The translations under genes were made by a program, and so were the position numbers. Shown one piece after another: positions 1 through 10,900 of a stretch of DNA of 64,000 nt. Under the pieces are notes generated by a model that was not told the DNA's origin, ran no database searches, and was given only the letters and a program-made list of their open reading frames with translations. The stretch is from Fulvia fulva (taxonomy: Eukaryota > Ascomycota > Dothideomycetes > Mycosphaerellales > Mycosphaerellaceae), in assembly GCF_020509005.1 (NCBI RefSeq), contig NC_063017.1:3906001-3970000 (forward strand), written 5' to 3'. Each line of letters opens with the position of its first letter. Within the stretch, counting starts at the first letter, position 1.

Positions 1-2
1 AT

Positions 3-389
3 ATGCGCTCGCATGTTATACGACCAAGCGGTGGCATTCGTCGAGCGCTCACGAGCGTGCCGGAAGGGAGCTCTGGCAGTAGCGAGGGAAGTCGCAAGAG
101 CAAGAAAAAGGCCAGTCTGTTCAGCTTCGGGAAGCAGCAGCCTCAAGAGAGCAAGCCAATGCGCCGGATCAGGATTGGTAGCATGGGCAGGATGGTGCCT
201 GTTGGGACCACGACCGCTATGGCTGCACATCTCGATTTGTCGCAACAGGACCATACGAGAAAGTCTTCGCAGACAACCATCACCCCAGAGACAGCTGCCC
301 GCCCAGCTTCCCGTCCAAGATCATTGAGCGCTGCGCAGACCAGCCTCCAACGCCTGCTTGGGATTGAGCGAAACGTGCAGAATGGTTGA
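3..389 (+). CDS. 3' end of an unknown gene, cut by the window edge
   Basis: An open frame runs in from the left edge and stops at 387-389. The visible 128 residues are rich in Ser, Lys and Arg, with a basic stretch near residue 33 (KSKKKASLFSFGK), and resemble the disordered tail of a larger protein. No domain is recognisable. It converges on the 2EXR-type gene on the other strand, only about 45 bp away. The first ATG at position 3 is probably internal. It could also be a chance frame. Confidence 0.35.
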   Translation: MRSHVIRPSGGIRRALTSVPEGSSGSSEGSRKSKKKASLFSFGKQQPQESKPMRRIRIGSMGRMVPVGTTTAMAAHLDLSQQDHTRKSSQTTITPETAARPASRPRSLSAAQTSLQRLLGIERNVQNG

Positions 390-432
390 AGAAGATGCAT
401 TGATCGGAGACATCCATTCGTCTCCATACCCT

Positions 433-1098
433 TCACACCAAAGACATGCTACCCGCCAGCAATCGCCGTTGCTGAATAGCATCGTCCATGCCACGCAACG
501 ACCTGTCCGCCGTGCTAGCCTCAGCATTATCCATGGTCGTGTCCAATCCATATACCAAGAAGAAGATAAGGAACTTGGCACTTCGATACCGGTCCTGGTC
601 CTCCGTCGACATGGCATCGATCTTGTCAAAGTGCTCAGCATCATGCGCGCCATTGAGCGTAAACCGCACGACGTTTCCAACATCCCTCCCAAACTGAGCT
701 TCGCGAAGCTCATCCATGATATGCAGTTGGTGATAGAAGCCCTGAAAGACGACCTCGTCATCAATCTCCTCGTCCTGGGCTGGATCAATGTGTGGCACTT
801 TGCGGCCTAGGGAGGGCATTTCGCAGCGGATCGTAAGGCTTCGAATCAGAGGCAAATATGAAGCCTTCGTCTTGAGCCATTGGCAGCAGAGTCCATGACT
901 TTCGTTGTCTTCATGCTCGATCCCGAAGAAGTCGTTCACAGCATAGAACATCTGCTCCGCTTCAGCCCTGATCTGCTTGCATGTTCGCAAGATGCCGGGC
1001 TCTGTCCAGATTTCGACACCTGATGAGGAGCGGAGTGTAAATTCGTAGATGAGGTTTCGGAGCTCTGCTGGGAGGTTTCCAAGGCGTGAGTTCTCCAT
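433..1098 (-). CDS. 2EXR/F-box-like protein
   Basis: Single-exon gene of 221 aa from an ATG at 1098. Residues 8-21 read LPAELRNLIYEFTL, the signature opening of the large fungal families annotated as 2EXR or F-box-like, followed by an ILRTCKQIRAEA segment typical of the same families. The remainder has no catalytic motif. Such proteins are numerous in ascomycetes and mostly uncharacterised; a role as a substrate adaptor for ubiquitin ligases is inferred only from the F-box resemblance. Nothing in the neighbourhood refines this. Confidence 0.7.
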   Translation of the reverse strand: MENSRLGNLPAELRNLIYEFTLRSSSGVEIWTEPGILRTCKQIRAEAEQMFYAVNDFFGIEHEDNESHGLCCQWLKTKASYLPLIRSLTIRCEMPSLGRKVPHIDPAQDEEIDDEVVFQGFYHQLHIMDELREAQFGRDVGNVVRFTLNGAHDAEHFDKIDAMSTEDQDRYRSAKFLIFFLVYGLDTTMDNAEASTADRSLRGMDDAIQQRRLLAGSMSLV

Positions 1099-2128
1099 GG
1101 CCGATAGAGGTGTATGTATGAATGTCGATCAATCGTATGCAAGGTGGGTGGGTGCAGGTGGTCCTATGACTATAGCATTGTTTACCGATGACTTGGTAGA
1201 TAGCGGGCCATAGCATTCCTGGACAGTTCGCGTCTCTCTTCTGCAAGCGTTCGAACTGAAGAACCCAGGTCACTGGTAGCCTGTCTCTGGAGCCTTTCGG
1301 AAGCTCCTGGGTAACCGACGTCAAGAATATGCCAAGAGACCGGCGGACAGGCAGTTATTAGGTTAGCAAGGTCATGTTCATCGCTCGCTCGCTCTCCGGG
1401 TGGAGGATGCGTGGTCAAGTACGAGAGGCAATGTTTACGTGAGATGCCGCGTTTCTTTGTTACAGTGGTTCGTCGTATGGTGTCCCACTTCCACCCACTC
1501 TACCAGACCAAGGGAACGTGGTGATGACGACTGCGGCTGTGCTGTGCCGCCGGCATAAAGAGGCATTTCATGATCCAACCGTTCGAGCTGAGTATGCTTG
1601 CACCGAAGAGCTCCGAACTGAGATCAAACGTCATGTATACCGGCTTTTGGAGTTTGAGGAGCTGGTTGAAGCCGGAACTTTAGGTATGCGCCCAGCCATC
1701 TGTCGGATGTAGATGGTGTTGTGCCGACGATAGGGCACGGACTGTGGTGGGTGTGTTGTTCTGTTAGCCCACGACACTTGCCTTCTCGACATCAACAATG
1801 GCCAGTCGTCCATATCTATACCGATGCATACTACGTCGCCCAGAAAGGGCAACAGACCCAGAGCTCTGCGAGAATGGAAGGTCATCGCGGTTCAGCCCAC
1901 CTTCGGTTCCACCACCCCTATCATTGTTAAGCATTCCCCTCACGGTGGGTGCCCTTCAGTCGGCCTGTCAAGCCGAGTGTACAGGTCATGTATACATAAC
2001 ACCACAGCTATGGCTGCGAGAGAAGTATAGGTGAGGTAGATGCATTTCTTACGTTCGGCTCATCAACACCACTACAGCATAGCTCGAAACATACCATCAC
2101 GATCCCCAAACAGCTCATCAGCCTCAAG
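1099..2128. other. Intergenic region without a supported gene
   Basis: About 1 kb between the 2EXR-like gene and the cupin gene, which are divergent, so it holds both promoters. A 62-codon frame from the ATG at 1524 is the only plus-strand candidate and has no recognisable motif. Pyrimidine-rich and CA-rich sequence precedes the cupin start, as is usual for fungal 5' leaders. Confidence 0.4.
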
Positions 2129-2812
2129 ATGCCCGAAGTCCAAGTCAATCCATACCACCTCAAACCCACCTCCCTAATCCCCAACTCCCCCTACCCCCTC
2201 CTCCACTACAAAGGCCTCATGTCCTCCCACATCCCCTCCAACTCCGGCAAACTCAGCTCCATCCACAACCTCTACACCTCCAATTCCTGGGTCACGCACT
2301 GGATCTTCCGCTACGGCCCCACCCAACTCTCGCACTACCACTCCCACGCGCACGAATGCATGACCGTCCTCAGCGGAACAGCGACAATCCGCTTCGGCGT
2401 CGCCGATACTTCCGAAGATATGGATGAGAATACATACAAAGGACAATGGGAAGAAGGCGGAATCGAAGTCACAGCCCACGCGGGCGATGTGTTCATCATA
2501 CCAGTGGGCGTGGCGCATAAGACGTATAACCCTTCTCCCACGAGTCCGGAGGTGAAGCTGTTGACGCCGGGGACGGGGAAGGGGGTGGAAGCGGCAGATC
2601 CGGCGAAGGCACTGGATGCTATTGAGTTGGAGGGGTTTACGATGATGGGGTGTTATCCCGAGGGGCAGACGTGGGATTTTGCGGTGGGGATGGAGCCGAG
2701 AGAGTTCAAGGAGGTGTGGAGTGTGCCGAAGCCTAGGAGGGATCCGGTGCTAGGGGACGGGGAGGAGGGGTTAGTTGGGCTGTGGAGGGAGAGGGAGAGG
2801 GCGAAGTTGTGA
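2129..2812 (+). CDS. Cupin-fold protein
   Basis: Intronless 227 aa protein from an ATG with CCTCAAG just upstream. The cupin core is clear: motif 1 around residues 68-85 (HYHSHAHECMTVLSG, with metal-ligand His residues and the Glu) and motif 2 around residues 117-130 (AGDVFIIPVGVAHK, with the last His ligand). It is therefore probably a metal-binding single-domain cupin resembling bacterial YjlB-type proteins. The substrate cannot be told. The C-terminus is Arg/Glu rich. Codon use in the first third is strongly C-ending, suggesting a well-expressed native gene. Confidence 0.8.
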   Translation: MPEVQVNPYHLKPTSLIPNSPYPLLHYKGLMSSHIPSNSGKLSSIHNLYTSNSWVTHWIFRYGPTQLSHYHSHAHECMTVLSGTATIRFGVADTSEDMDENTYKGQWEEGGIEVTAHAGDVFIIPVGVAHKTYNPSPTSPEVKLLTPGTGKGVEAADPAKALDAIELEGFTMMGCYPEGQTWDFAVGMEPREFKEVWSVPKPRRDPVLGDGEEGLVGLWRERERAKL

Positions 2813-3365
2813 TGAAGAGGGTGTTGGGGTGGGAAAGAGATGCGATCGGTTTCGGCTTGCAGTTTTGGGGTGGTGGTAGTGGATTTGAGGCATGGTTTTT
2901 GGTGTGATCAGGGGGCAAGGAACCCGACTGACGATCGGGGGCATCAGATCGCGGGGAGCAGATGTGCATGAGTATTGCTACGACTTGATGATACCCATGA
3001 ATGATAATATTTCTTCTTCGAAGCACCCGGTGTGCATGGGTCGCTTCAACTCGATCCTCCTTGTGCTCCATTGATGGCTTCATGGGTAATCGACTACCAG
3101 GCGCCCCAGGACGACGCCTTCACGGGATGGCCCGGAGCTCGGGATAGGTCATTGCACATGTTGGCCGTCGTACGAAGGCTGAAACCCCGACCGACACACC
3201 GGTGACATGCCCTCGTCGTACATGATCACATGCTGTGCGCCAGCAGACACCTCTGCGGCGACTGGCCCGATAGTGATTGGTGATTGCCTAGCGAGAGGAC
3301 TGCACAGCTGCATAGCTCCGGATTTGATCCTCAACTCATGAGAAGGCCCCAGCAGGAATTTTTCT
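2813..3365. other. Intergenic region, nothing supported
   Basis: About 550 bp between the cupin gene and the HET remnant. I see no coding frame with family features, no RNA gene and no repeat. Confidence 0.4.
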
Positions 3366-4208
3366 ATGGCGTCGCGCCTGGACGAAGATGGTTGTCTTGC
3401 CCCCTTTAAACGTATGACTTGCCCAGCATGCCAGACTGACTTGGACTGCCACCAATGTCACGATCTACGGCCATGTATCGATGAATATGCCCGGCCATAT
3501 ATACCTCATTGCGACTGGGTACTTTCCCTGCGAACGAATTCGTGCCAATGCTGCCGGATCATCCTGAATGCTGTTGAGAGGATCCAACCTTCGGTGCTGG
3601 AAGACTCCGAGACGTTTCGTAGTAGAGAAATCAGGATTGAAGTGCAGCCCTATGGGCTCGTCTACATTTGCCATCGCTTCAGAAGGGCAGATAAGTGGCG
3701 GGCCCAACTGATCGCTGAGTTGCAGCTCTACTCGCCCGAAGGTAGGTGCAATCGTTGCAACACCTCCATTCTGCGCTAATGCAACAGGATTGCAGCACCA
3801 AGGATCGGTGATGCCAATGCTTTCCGAGACATTGCACGGGAACCAGGCGACCTCTCGATGTGGCAGTTTCTGCAGCAGTGCCTGTCGTGTTGTCTAGATA
3901 CTCACAGTAAATGCCAGGCGAATCAGAGCTTGCAATAGGCGCCCAAACGACTGATGCTCGTTACGAGAGGCCAGACTGGACTTCAGGAAGTGCGACTGAT
4001 CGAAACACGAGATCATACTGGCTTAGGGCGATACATAGCCCTGAGCTACTGCTGGGGTAACAGTCCGTCGTTGCTGGCGACAAATTCCAGCCTCACCAAG
4101 CTTCGGGATGGTGTCTGCACCTCTGAGTTGCCGGCAGTGATGAGGGACTGTACAACAGTGGCGAGCAGAGTCGGTGTCGACCTGATATGGATAGATTCGC
4201 TTTGTATC
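3366..4208 (+). pseudogene. Truncated HET-domain gene
   Basis: The N-terminal part has paired cysteines, CPACQTDLDCHQC near residue 19 and NSCQCCRII near residue 58, as in proteins preceding a HET domain. An intron near 3746-3787 leads to a frame with W-x-F-L-Q-Q-C and THSKC. In that frame a TAG lies near 3936, then the HET core follows: RLIET, YIALSYCWG near 4030-4056 and IWIDSLCI near 4184-4206. Sequence beyond that belongs, on the other strand, to the MFS remnant, so the rest of the HET domain is gone. HET proteins mediate allorecognition cell death in fungi; this copy has a stop and a lost C-terminal half, so it should be dead. Confidence 0.7.
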
Positions 4209-5738
4209 ACGACTCCAAATTCATATCTGGGCGCTTGCCTGCTGATCAAGAAGAAAGGGCCGATGAAGTTTCCAAGACAATAGCCAATCAGCAACATCGC
4301 CGCGCTTGTGGCCTTCGTGGTATGGCCCGCGGTGTTTGCGGTGACGACCGATATCGACAACGACCAAGACGCCGTATAGCTGAAGGTGATCCATAGGCAG
4401 ACGATTCTGTCGTAAGCATTGGTCTGAGGCAAAAGCCACATGCCCAGAACGCCGGCCAGCATTGGCACCAAGCATACTAACATGACGGTAAAGCGAGCAT
4501 TCTCGTAGCTGGACGCAACGAAACAGGCAGATACACACATCACGAACTGAACGCCACCCGATGGCATTTGAATCAGCGTTGTGCGTAAGGTTGAGAATCC
4601 AGGTCCACGGATAATGAGGCCCTGGAATGTCGTGAGACCACCGTTCGGGGCATTTGCAGCCACGGCGAATAGGAACATCAGCCAATTCTTCGCATCCATC
4701 AATGCCTCCGGAATTGCAAAGGCTTCCAGTTCTTGTTCTCGACACCAGTCTCGTTCTCTTTGATGCGTTGCAGAACACACTCCTTTTCGAAGCCTGTGAG
4801 GAATTTGGCCAAAGCTGGACTGTCGGGCAACAGAATGAGGACCACGACTCCCCAGGCAATCGTGACTGTACCCTATACGATGAAGATATAGCGCCAATTG
4901 GGCAAGAGGGCATTGATGTGTCCTATTCCGAAGCTTGCGATACCGGCGATGATGTACCCAAGGCTGGCGCAGCCGATCCAGATGCCGATGCGAAGTGGTT
5001 GCTCGATGCGTTTATACCACATCGTGAAGATGACCATCGTGACTGGTTGGATAGCAGCCTCGACCACTCCCAGAAGGAACCTACAAACACAAGGTTGTTA
5101 GCCATACTCGACAAGTACGCGGCAGTGTCTTAGACTGTAGTGCAAATGGTAGAGAGAGCGCGTCGTGCAGCGCATGTCTCGCACGCTCCACTATGGTCTA
5201 AGCCACTGCCCGATGCCTGGTACCCTTCAGTAACGTACCGGGCGGCGGCATGGCAGGTGAGTACAACTCCCCAAATGATCACCTGGCAGGATCAGTAAGT
5301 GTTGGTCGACGATGTCGATTCAGTTCCCGTACCGATGATCCTAAGAACTTGCCGAGAGGAATTTTCTGGAGCAGTACTGATGTTGGCCATTCCCAGACCA
5401 TGTATCCCAGATAGAAGATCGCTCCTAACCATGAGAATTCCGAACCAGCGAGGTTAGTGTCTTGCTTGAGGCCGAAGACCGCGGCATATGACAGAGTCGT
5501 CTTGTCGATTGACTGTAATGCGTATGTGAAACATCTAGTGACTGTTACATTATCTTTGTCCGGAAAGTCTTATGCTGACTACCTACAGCAACGGCATCAA
5601 CCAGCAGTCGATCTTGAACTTCAGCTTCTTGTCGTTAACGTCAATCACCTCTCCAATCTGGCTCTGACTGGTCGTCAATGCCTCCGCCAACTTCTCGTCG
5701 TCGTGCCTGTCGGTTAGATGATGTTTTTTGGACATCAT
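4209..5738 (-). pseudogene. Broken DAL5/allantoate-permease-type MFS transporter
   Basis: Reading leftward from an ATG at 5738, exons give DEKLAEALTTSQSQ, then KIDCWLMPLL, CFTYALQSIDKTTLSYAAV, FYLGYMVWEWPT and VIIWGVVLTCHAAAR, the hallmark order of the DAL5-like anion:cation symporter family. A further exon starts near 5080. Damage: a TAG interrupts YIFIV-GTVTIAW near 4875, a one-base loss breaks the frame near 4703 (FR-EALMDAKNW), and the frame then runs to GPFFLISRQAPRY, where homology ends at the HET remnant. The last transmembrane helices are lost. One intron (5081-5238) is an introner-like element. DAL5 relatives import allantoate and dipeptides, fitting the adjacent dipeptidase remnant. 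Confidence 0.8.
5081..5238 (-). mobile_element. Introner-like element, copy A (intron of the MFS remnant)
   Basis: A 158-bp intron starting GTACGTT and ending TTTGTAG. Its first 28 bases match the NRPS intron at 38204 with two differences, including CTGAAGGGTACCAGGCATCG; its last 30 also match closely (CGAGTATGGCTAA...TGTTTGTAG). The 5' and 3' arms are inverted complements of each other, and an inner pair (GGCAGTG-x-CTTAGAC with GTCTAAG-x-CACTGCC) extends the hairpin. The central loop contains GAGCGCGTCGTGCAGC on the plus strand, that is, antisense to this intron. Splice sites are consistent with the flanking MFS exons. Confidence 0.85.
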
Positions 5739-6278
5739 GGTAATCAATGGTTGCCTACAGTAGTCACAGCAGAAGACAAATTTCGCAGGCCAACTTCTGG
5801 CTGTTTATATTTCTTATACTCGCTTCAACTGATATCGTGCAGTGGTAGCCCTGCTCCTGATGGCCACCTTCCAGCTTCTGGCCGAGGCAATGCCAGCTTG
5901 AAGACCTACAAAGCACGGAATATCAAAGCATTGCGAGGAAATTAGGGGTGCGAAGGCCTCTACAAAGCCCTGTTTGCCTTGGCCGTAGCTTCTTCCGAGA
6001 TAGGTAATTCTCGTGGGCGGCTCAGGTATCGCTAGTCTAGGCGAAGCGATGTGTAGGGCCTTTCCCGAAAGATAGGGAAGTTGGCCGAATTCCAGAAGTT
6101 CCCGAAGCTCTTAGAGACTGTGAATTGAAGTCGTGTAGATCAGTATCCAGATTAGAACGTCGTTCAGTAAGTCCAGCTCATTACAATCATCCTCTGCCCG
6201 CTGAACGACATATGTAGGCGATCCCACGACACGCCTAGCCCAACGAGAGTATACCTGCAAACGTGAGCTTGACTCGCC
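5739..6278. promoter_or_regulatory. Former divergent promoter of MFS and dipeptidase remnants
   Basis: A 540-bp gap between two oppositely directed starts (5738 leftward, 6279 rightward). Shared promoters are common for a transporter and its pathway enzyme, so co-regulation before decay is likely. I recognise no specific operator. Confidence 0.35.
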
Positions 6279-7579
6279 ATGGCACAATCGCGTCAACGCC
6301 TCGACATCGACGAGCGAGTGAAGAGAGTCCTGCTCCACACTCCTCTTGTCGATGGCCACAACGACCTACCTCAACAACCCCGTTGCTGCTTCCAAGGCCA
6401 GATTCACAACAACCACAAATTCGACCTTAAGCAAGGCTTCGAAAGAGGCATGACGGATCTTCCCCGACTGCGAAAAGGAGCCGTCGGGCTACAGTCCTTT
6501 TCGATATGCGTGGCTCGGAAGACTTCAACCTACCCAACTACAACGACATGTGTCGCGATGCCCTTGAACAGATCGATCTCTCAGTTAGGATGATTAAGTC
6601 GTATCCGAAAGATTTCCAGTTTATCTTTGGCCCTGAGGAAGTTAGGAGCACGTATCAGTCGGACAAGATTGCGTGTTCCATTGGCTTGAAAGGGCTTCAT
6701 CAAGCTGGGAACTCTATCAGCGTTATCAGGGCGTACCACCAACTCGGCGTCAGATATGTAGGTAGTCTAGCGTACGCCCAAAGTACGTAGAAAGTTGACT
6801 GATCGCATAGTGTACCATGACACACGTCGAAAACAACGCCTTCGCGGACGCATCGACGTCGAAGGTGGGACCAATACACGGAGGTTTGTCGAAAGTCGGC
6901 AGAGCCGCAGTGCAGGAAATGAACAGACTTGATATGTGCCGGTCAGCACTGGTAGAGGTCATAGTCTGTCGAAATTTCTGACCCCGAGACAGGCATGATG
7001 GTAGATCTTTCCCATGTCTCGGAAGACGCTGCTAAGCAAGCATTGAGCTGCACAGTAGCGCCAGTCATCTTCTCTCACAGCAACGCCCGGGCGCTTTTCG
7101 ACTGTCCACGGAACGTGCCAGATACCGTGCTTGACCTTGTCCCTGGAAATGGAGGTATATTGATGGTCACGTTTGTGCCAGAGCACTTGTGTACCAGGCG
7201 ATCTGAAGCTACGATGGATATGCTCATAGACCATCTCTTCTGCATTGCTGACCGCATTGGCTGGGAGCATGTCGGCTTGGGCTCTGACTTTGATGGTATT
7301 TATCATGACACTCAAATCGAGTTCGATTCATCTGACCATGTAGCAGGTATCGCTTCCGTGATTCCTGGACTGGAAGACTGTTCGACTTTCCCAAATTTAT
7401 TGAAGGCCATATTGGACCGTGGAGCAACAGAGGCACAGCTAGCTCAAGTAGCTGGAGAGAACATCTTGCGTGTGTGGCAGGGCGTTGCTGATACCACCGC
7501 GCGGTTACAGACTGAGGGCATGGCACCTGTGGAAGAGACGTGGGACCAGAGGAAATGTTGGAGATATGACGGCTTCTAG
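6279..7579 (+). pseudogene. Broken membrane dipeptidase (peptidase M19)
   Basis: From the ATG at 6279, RVLLHTPLVDGHNDLP supplies the His-x-Asp metal motif of renal-dipeptidase-like M19 enzymes, then FDLKQGF and TDLPRLRKGAVG. Around 6500-6525 the frame slips by one base. It continues with EQIDLSVRMIKSYP and IGLKGLHQAGNS, where the family normally has the bridging metal-ligand Glu (GxEGxHxxGNS); here it is Lys. After an intron (6758-6810) come [24 protein letters not shown] and [10 protein letters not shown] with both later ligand His residues, then GLGSDFDG. The second intron near 6936-6992 has no clean phase. After the TAG at 7577 the frame still looks coding (PDPDPEDKAGLDWYGC), so that stop may be secondary. 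Confidence 0.75.
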
Positions 7580-7921
7580 CAAATCCCCGATCCAGACCCA
7601 GAAGACAAAGCTGGCCTAGACTGGTATGGCTGCAAGGCACCAGAGGAAGGCTGTACCATCCGAAGGAGAATCTGTAGCTCTTCCCTGGTCTGGGGTCGGT
7701 CATGTCCGAAGTGCATTCACGCTATTCACGACAGAACGTGTGACGCGCCTTTTGCGGGTCTGCATTCGTCTTCCATTCGTGCCAGCTTACGCCGTGGGAT
7801 ATCTCTAGAGCTATAGACAGCGCAAATCGCTTCATGAACGTACCGAAAACATGGAAGGTCAGCGCTCCTTAAACCGAGCGAGCCACGCAGTCCGCCCGCG
7901 GTGGTGACCTTGCGGGTCCTT
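7580..7921. other. Gap between dipeptidase remnant and Ulp2-like gene
   Basis: About 340 bp. The first 60 bases continue the dipeptidase frame beyond its TAG and look like its old C-terminal tail. The rest would hold the 3' end of the leftward SUMO protease transcript. Nothing else is seen. Confidence 0.35.
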
Positions 7922-10900
7922 CTAAAACTCAAATGGGTCCTCCTTTCTCCCTGCAACCAGATGGTTCTCTTTCTCCTGAGAGTCCGGTATTACCGGCTCC
8001 AACTGCTGTGATGGCTGCTCCTCGTCATCGTCTTCATCAAGATTGATGATGGTCTTTTCTTCAGCCTCCTGCTGATGATCCGATGGTGGAGCGTACGCCA
8101 AGATTCCATCAAGCAAACTGCTAGCCTGGCTCGTCTCTGGAGGTGCTGCGGATACTGTAGCTGCTGCCGGTGCAACAGGCAAATCTTGAGTAAAGACGTT
8201 CGTGGAAGGACGTTCAGAAGGAGAAGGGAATCGGAAATTCCCGGGCACCACCTCCTCGCGGTCGTCGAGCATCTCTTCGTCTTCGTCATCGAAAGGCTCG
8301 CGATCGCCCGAAGGTAGCGGATCAGACGGCTCATCACTGTCAGCTTTCGCGCCTAATGCGCGTGGTGGCGAATAGGGAAGTTCATCCTCACCTGCAGCGG
8401 TCGCGCTGGACATCTCCTGCTGCATCTGCGCAGCCACGGTTCCATCCTTCGGCATAAGCTTGTCAGAGTCGCCCATCAGAGGAGGTGGGCTTGACTTGGG
8501 AACTGGTGACTTCGCTGGTGCTGGACTCGATTTCGGAGCTGGTGACTTCGCCGCTGCAGCTTCAATCTTTCCGACGTCAGCCACCTTAGCGACCTGCGGC
8601 GCTACCCCATGCTTCGCTGCAAATTTGGCCTTCTTCCGCGCACTGCGTTCACGTTCTTGCTCTTCATGCAGCTGCAGTAACCTCTCGCGCATGTCATCCC
8701 GCTTCTTGACGGGATTGAAGTCGGCGAACAGATCCTCCTGTTCCATTTCCCTCAGTATGGCTTTGGTAATGAACGTTTGAGGATCCTTGGCGAATTCATG
8801 GATATAGCCCGCGAGATAGACGCCACAGTCCGAGAAGTTGCGCTGTACCGGAAGACCACGCGCATTCATGCCTTGCAGCTTCTGCAAATCTACCTCCATA
8901 CCGCGCTTTTCTTTGGCTTCAGCGGCAATCCATTGTTTGACGACCTTCATCTCCGGCGTTCGCCCATTACCGAATGAGTCTAGAGCAATCAAAATCGGCT
9001 GTTCGGGATCAAACTTTCTCGGTCCTGGGCCTTTCTTCTTTGACTTCTTGCTGGTGGCGGTACTTGGGCGGCTGCTTTGTCTGTCTTCCTCAGGTGCTGT
9101 GAGCTGCTGCGTGTCCGTGACCTTGCCATCGTCGTCAAAAGTAAAAGTCTCTCCAGCTGGTCCATCAGTATTCTCATCTGCTGCTATAGCTTCGGCGATA
9201 GCCTGGCCATCCTCCTGACCATCCTGCGCTACAGCTGGTGGAGGGCTGACAGCCTGAACAGCTGCCGTCTCGGGAGACTGCCGAGACTGCGGATGATTGT
9301 TCTCCGACAGCGGTGAACCATTCTTCACGGCAGCAGCGTCGGAATCTACGACTTCGTCCGACGCAAAATCCTCCATCGTCACTTCCTCCTCAACGGCGGC
9401 GAACTTTCGTGGCAGGTTGTGGAGATTGCATATAACGATAACGAACCAATGTAGGTTCTCGCTAATAGGCACGACCACGTAAGGCTTGGTGAAGATGTCG
9501 ATATTCTTTGTCCATCGCTTGACCGCATCGTAGTTGAAACCCCTCTTCGAACCATTCGTGGACACCGAAGTGAAGAAGAACGTATTGAAGAAGTGCACCA
9601 ATTGGCGATGCTTAGGGTCCATCTGATTCTCGATGTGCTTCAGCTCGTAGTTGATGAGATTGTCGTTGAGCCATTCCTCTTCATCCAATCGCCCAAGATC
9701 GTGGAACTCGACCGTCACACGCTTCGCACCTTCTGGTGGATACAGCACAGGATGGGCCCATGGCTCGGGTTTGTGAATCTTTGTCCACTTCTCGACCATC
9801 GGAGACGGTGCACGCTCTTCGTACTGTATAGGCTTGGCTTGTCGTGTGGACCGCCTGGTTCCACTGGTGCCGCCATTTTCGAAGAATCGAGAAGTCTTGT
9901 CATTCTGATGGTCTTGCCGTACGTTGTGATACCCGTCGTTATCGAGTGCTTGCGCCAGCGTCTCAGCTTCATCAATTTGCATGCGCTCACGAGCTCCGGC
10001 AGGTCTGGAGAATTGTTTCGGAGGAGGTGCACTGGGCTCGTACACAATCTGTTCATCATCGTCCTGACGTGGTCGAGCCTGAGCCTTTCGACCCAAGTTT
10101 TGATTAGGAATGACTGGTGCTGATCGCCCCAGAGACTTTTCTCTTTCGTTCGCGATCACTTGCTCGTTGTGTTGCTTTTTGAACAACTTTTCCATAATCG
10201 TTTGAGACAGTGTTCTGACCGATAGGGCGTCGCTGTGAAGCGTGTTGAAGCAATCATGAAGTCCGTCGAGATCCTTGAAGTCCAAAACGATCGAACCAGT
10301 ACTGAACGGGGTTGCTGAGCCCTTGAGATAGACTGCGGTGTCATCACGAGTATGGTTCCACTGCGAGAGCTCGCGCTGACTGATTGTGATCGGTTGATTG
10401 TCGCGCGGTGCCCGCTGTCGCTGCTTACCTGCGAGAACAAAGAACGCATTCTCGCTGTCGTCCCAAACGAGCTCGAGGCCTTTTACGTCCGAACATATCG
10501 CTTTACAGAAGATGCCCTTGATAGGAATGCGCACTCCATCGTCTGCGCCGTCTTGTAAGGACTCCACATCTGATGTCTGTGGCTGGGAGAACGCTGGAAG
10601 TGGCAGACCATTCACGTTGGATCCCTTGAAGTTCGTAGGTTTGATGTTGCTCGGCGAAAATTGCCCGGAGGAAGATTGCCCATTGGTATGCGACTGAGCC
10701 GGCGAAGGCTTCACCGGCGAAACCTGGCGTGATGCCGACCCTCGGACAGTCGGAGGGCATTCAAGCTCATCAACACTATCTTCGTGCGGAGTTTGATCAG
10801 TCCGCTTCGGTGAGGTCTGACTGCTTGTCTGCATCCTCTGAGTTGCAGTCTGTCGTTTCGACGTAGGTGCGTTCGAGTCATCGCGGATGAACTTCTTCTG

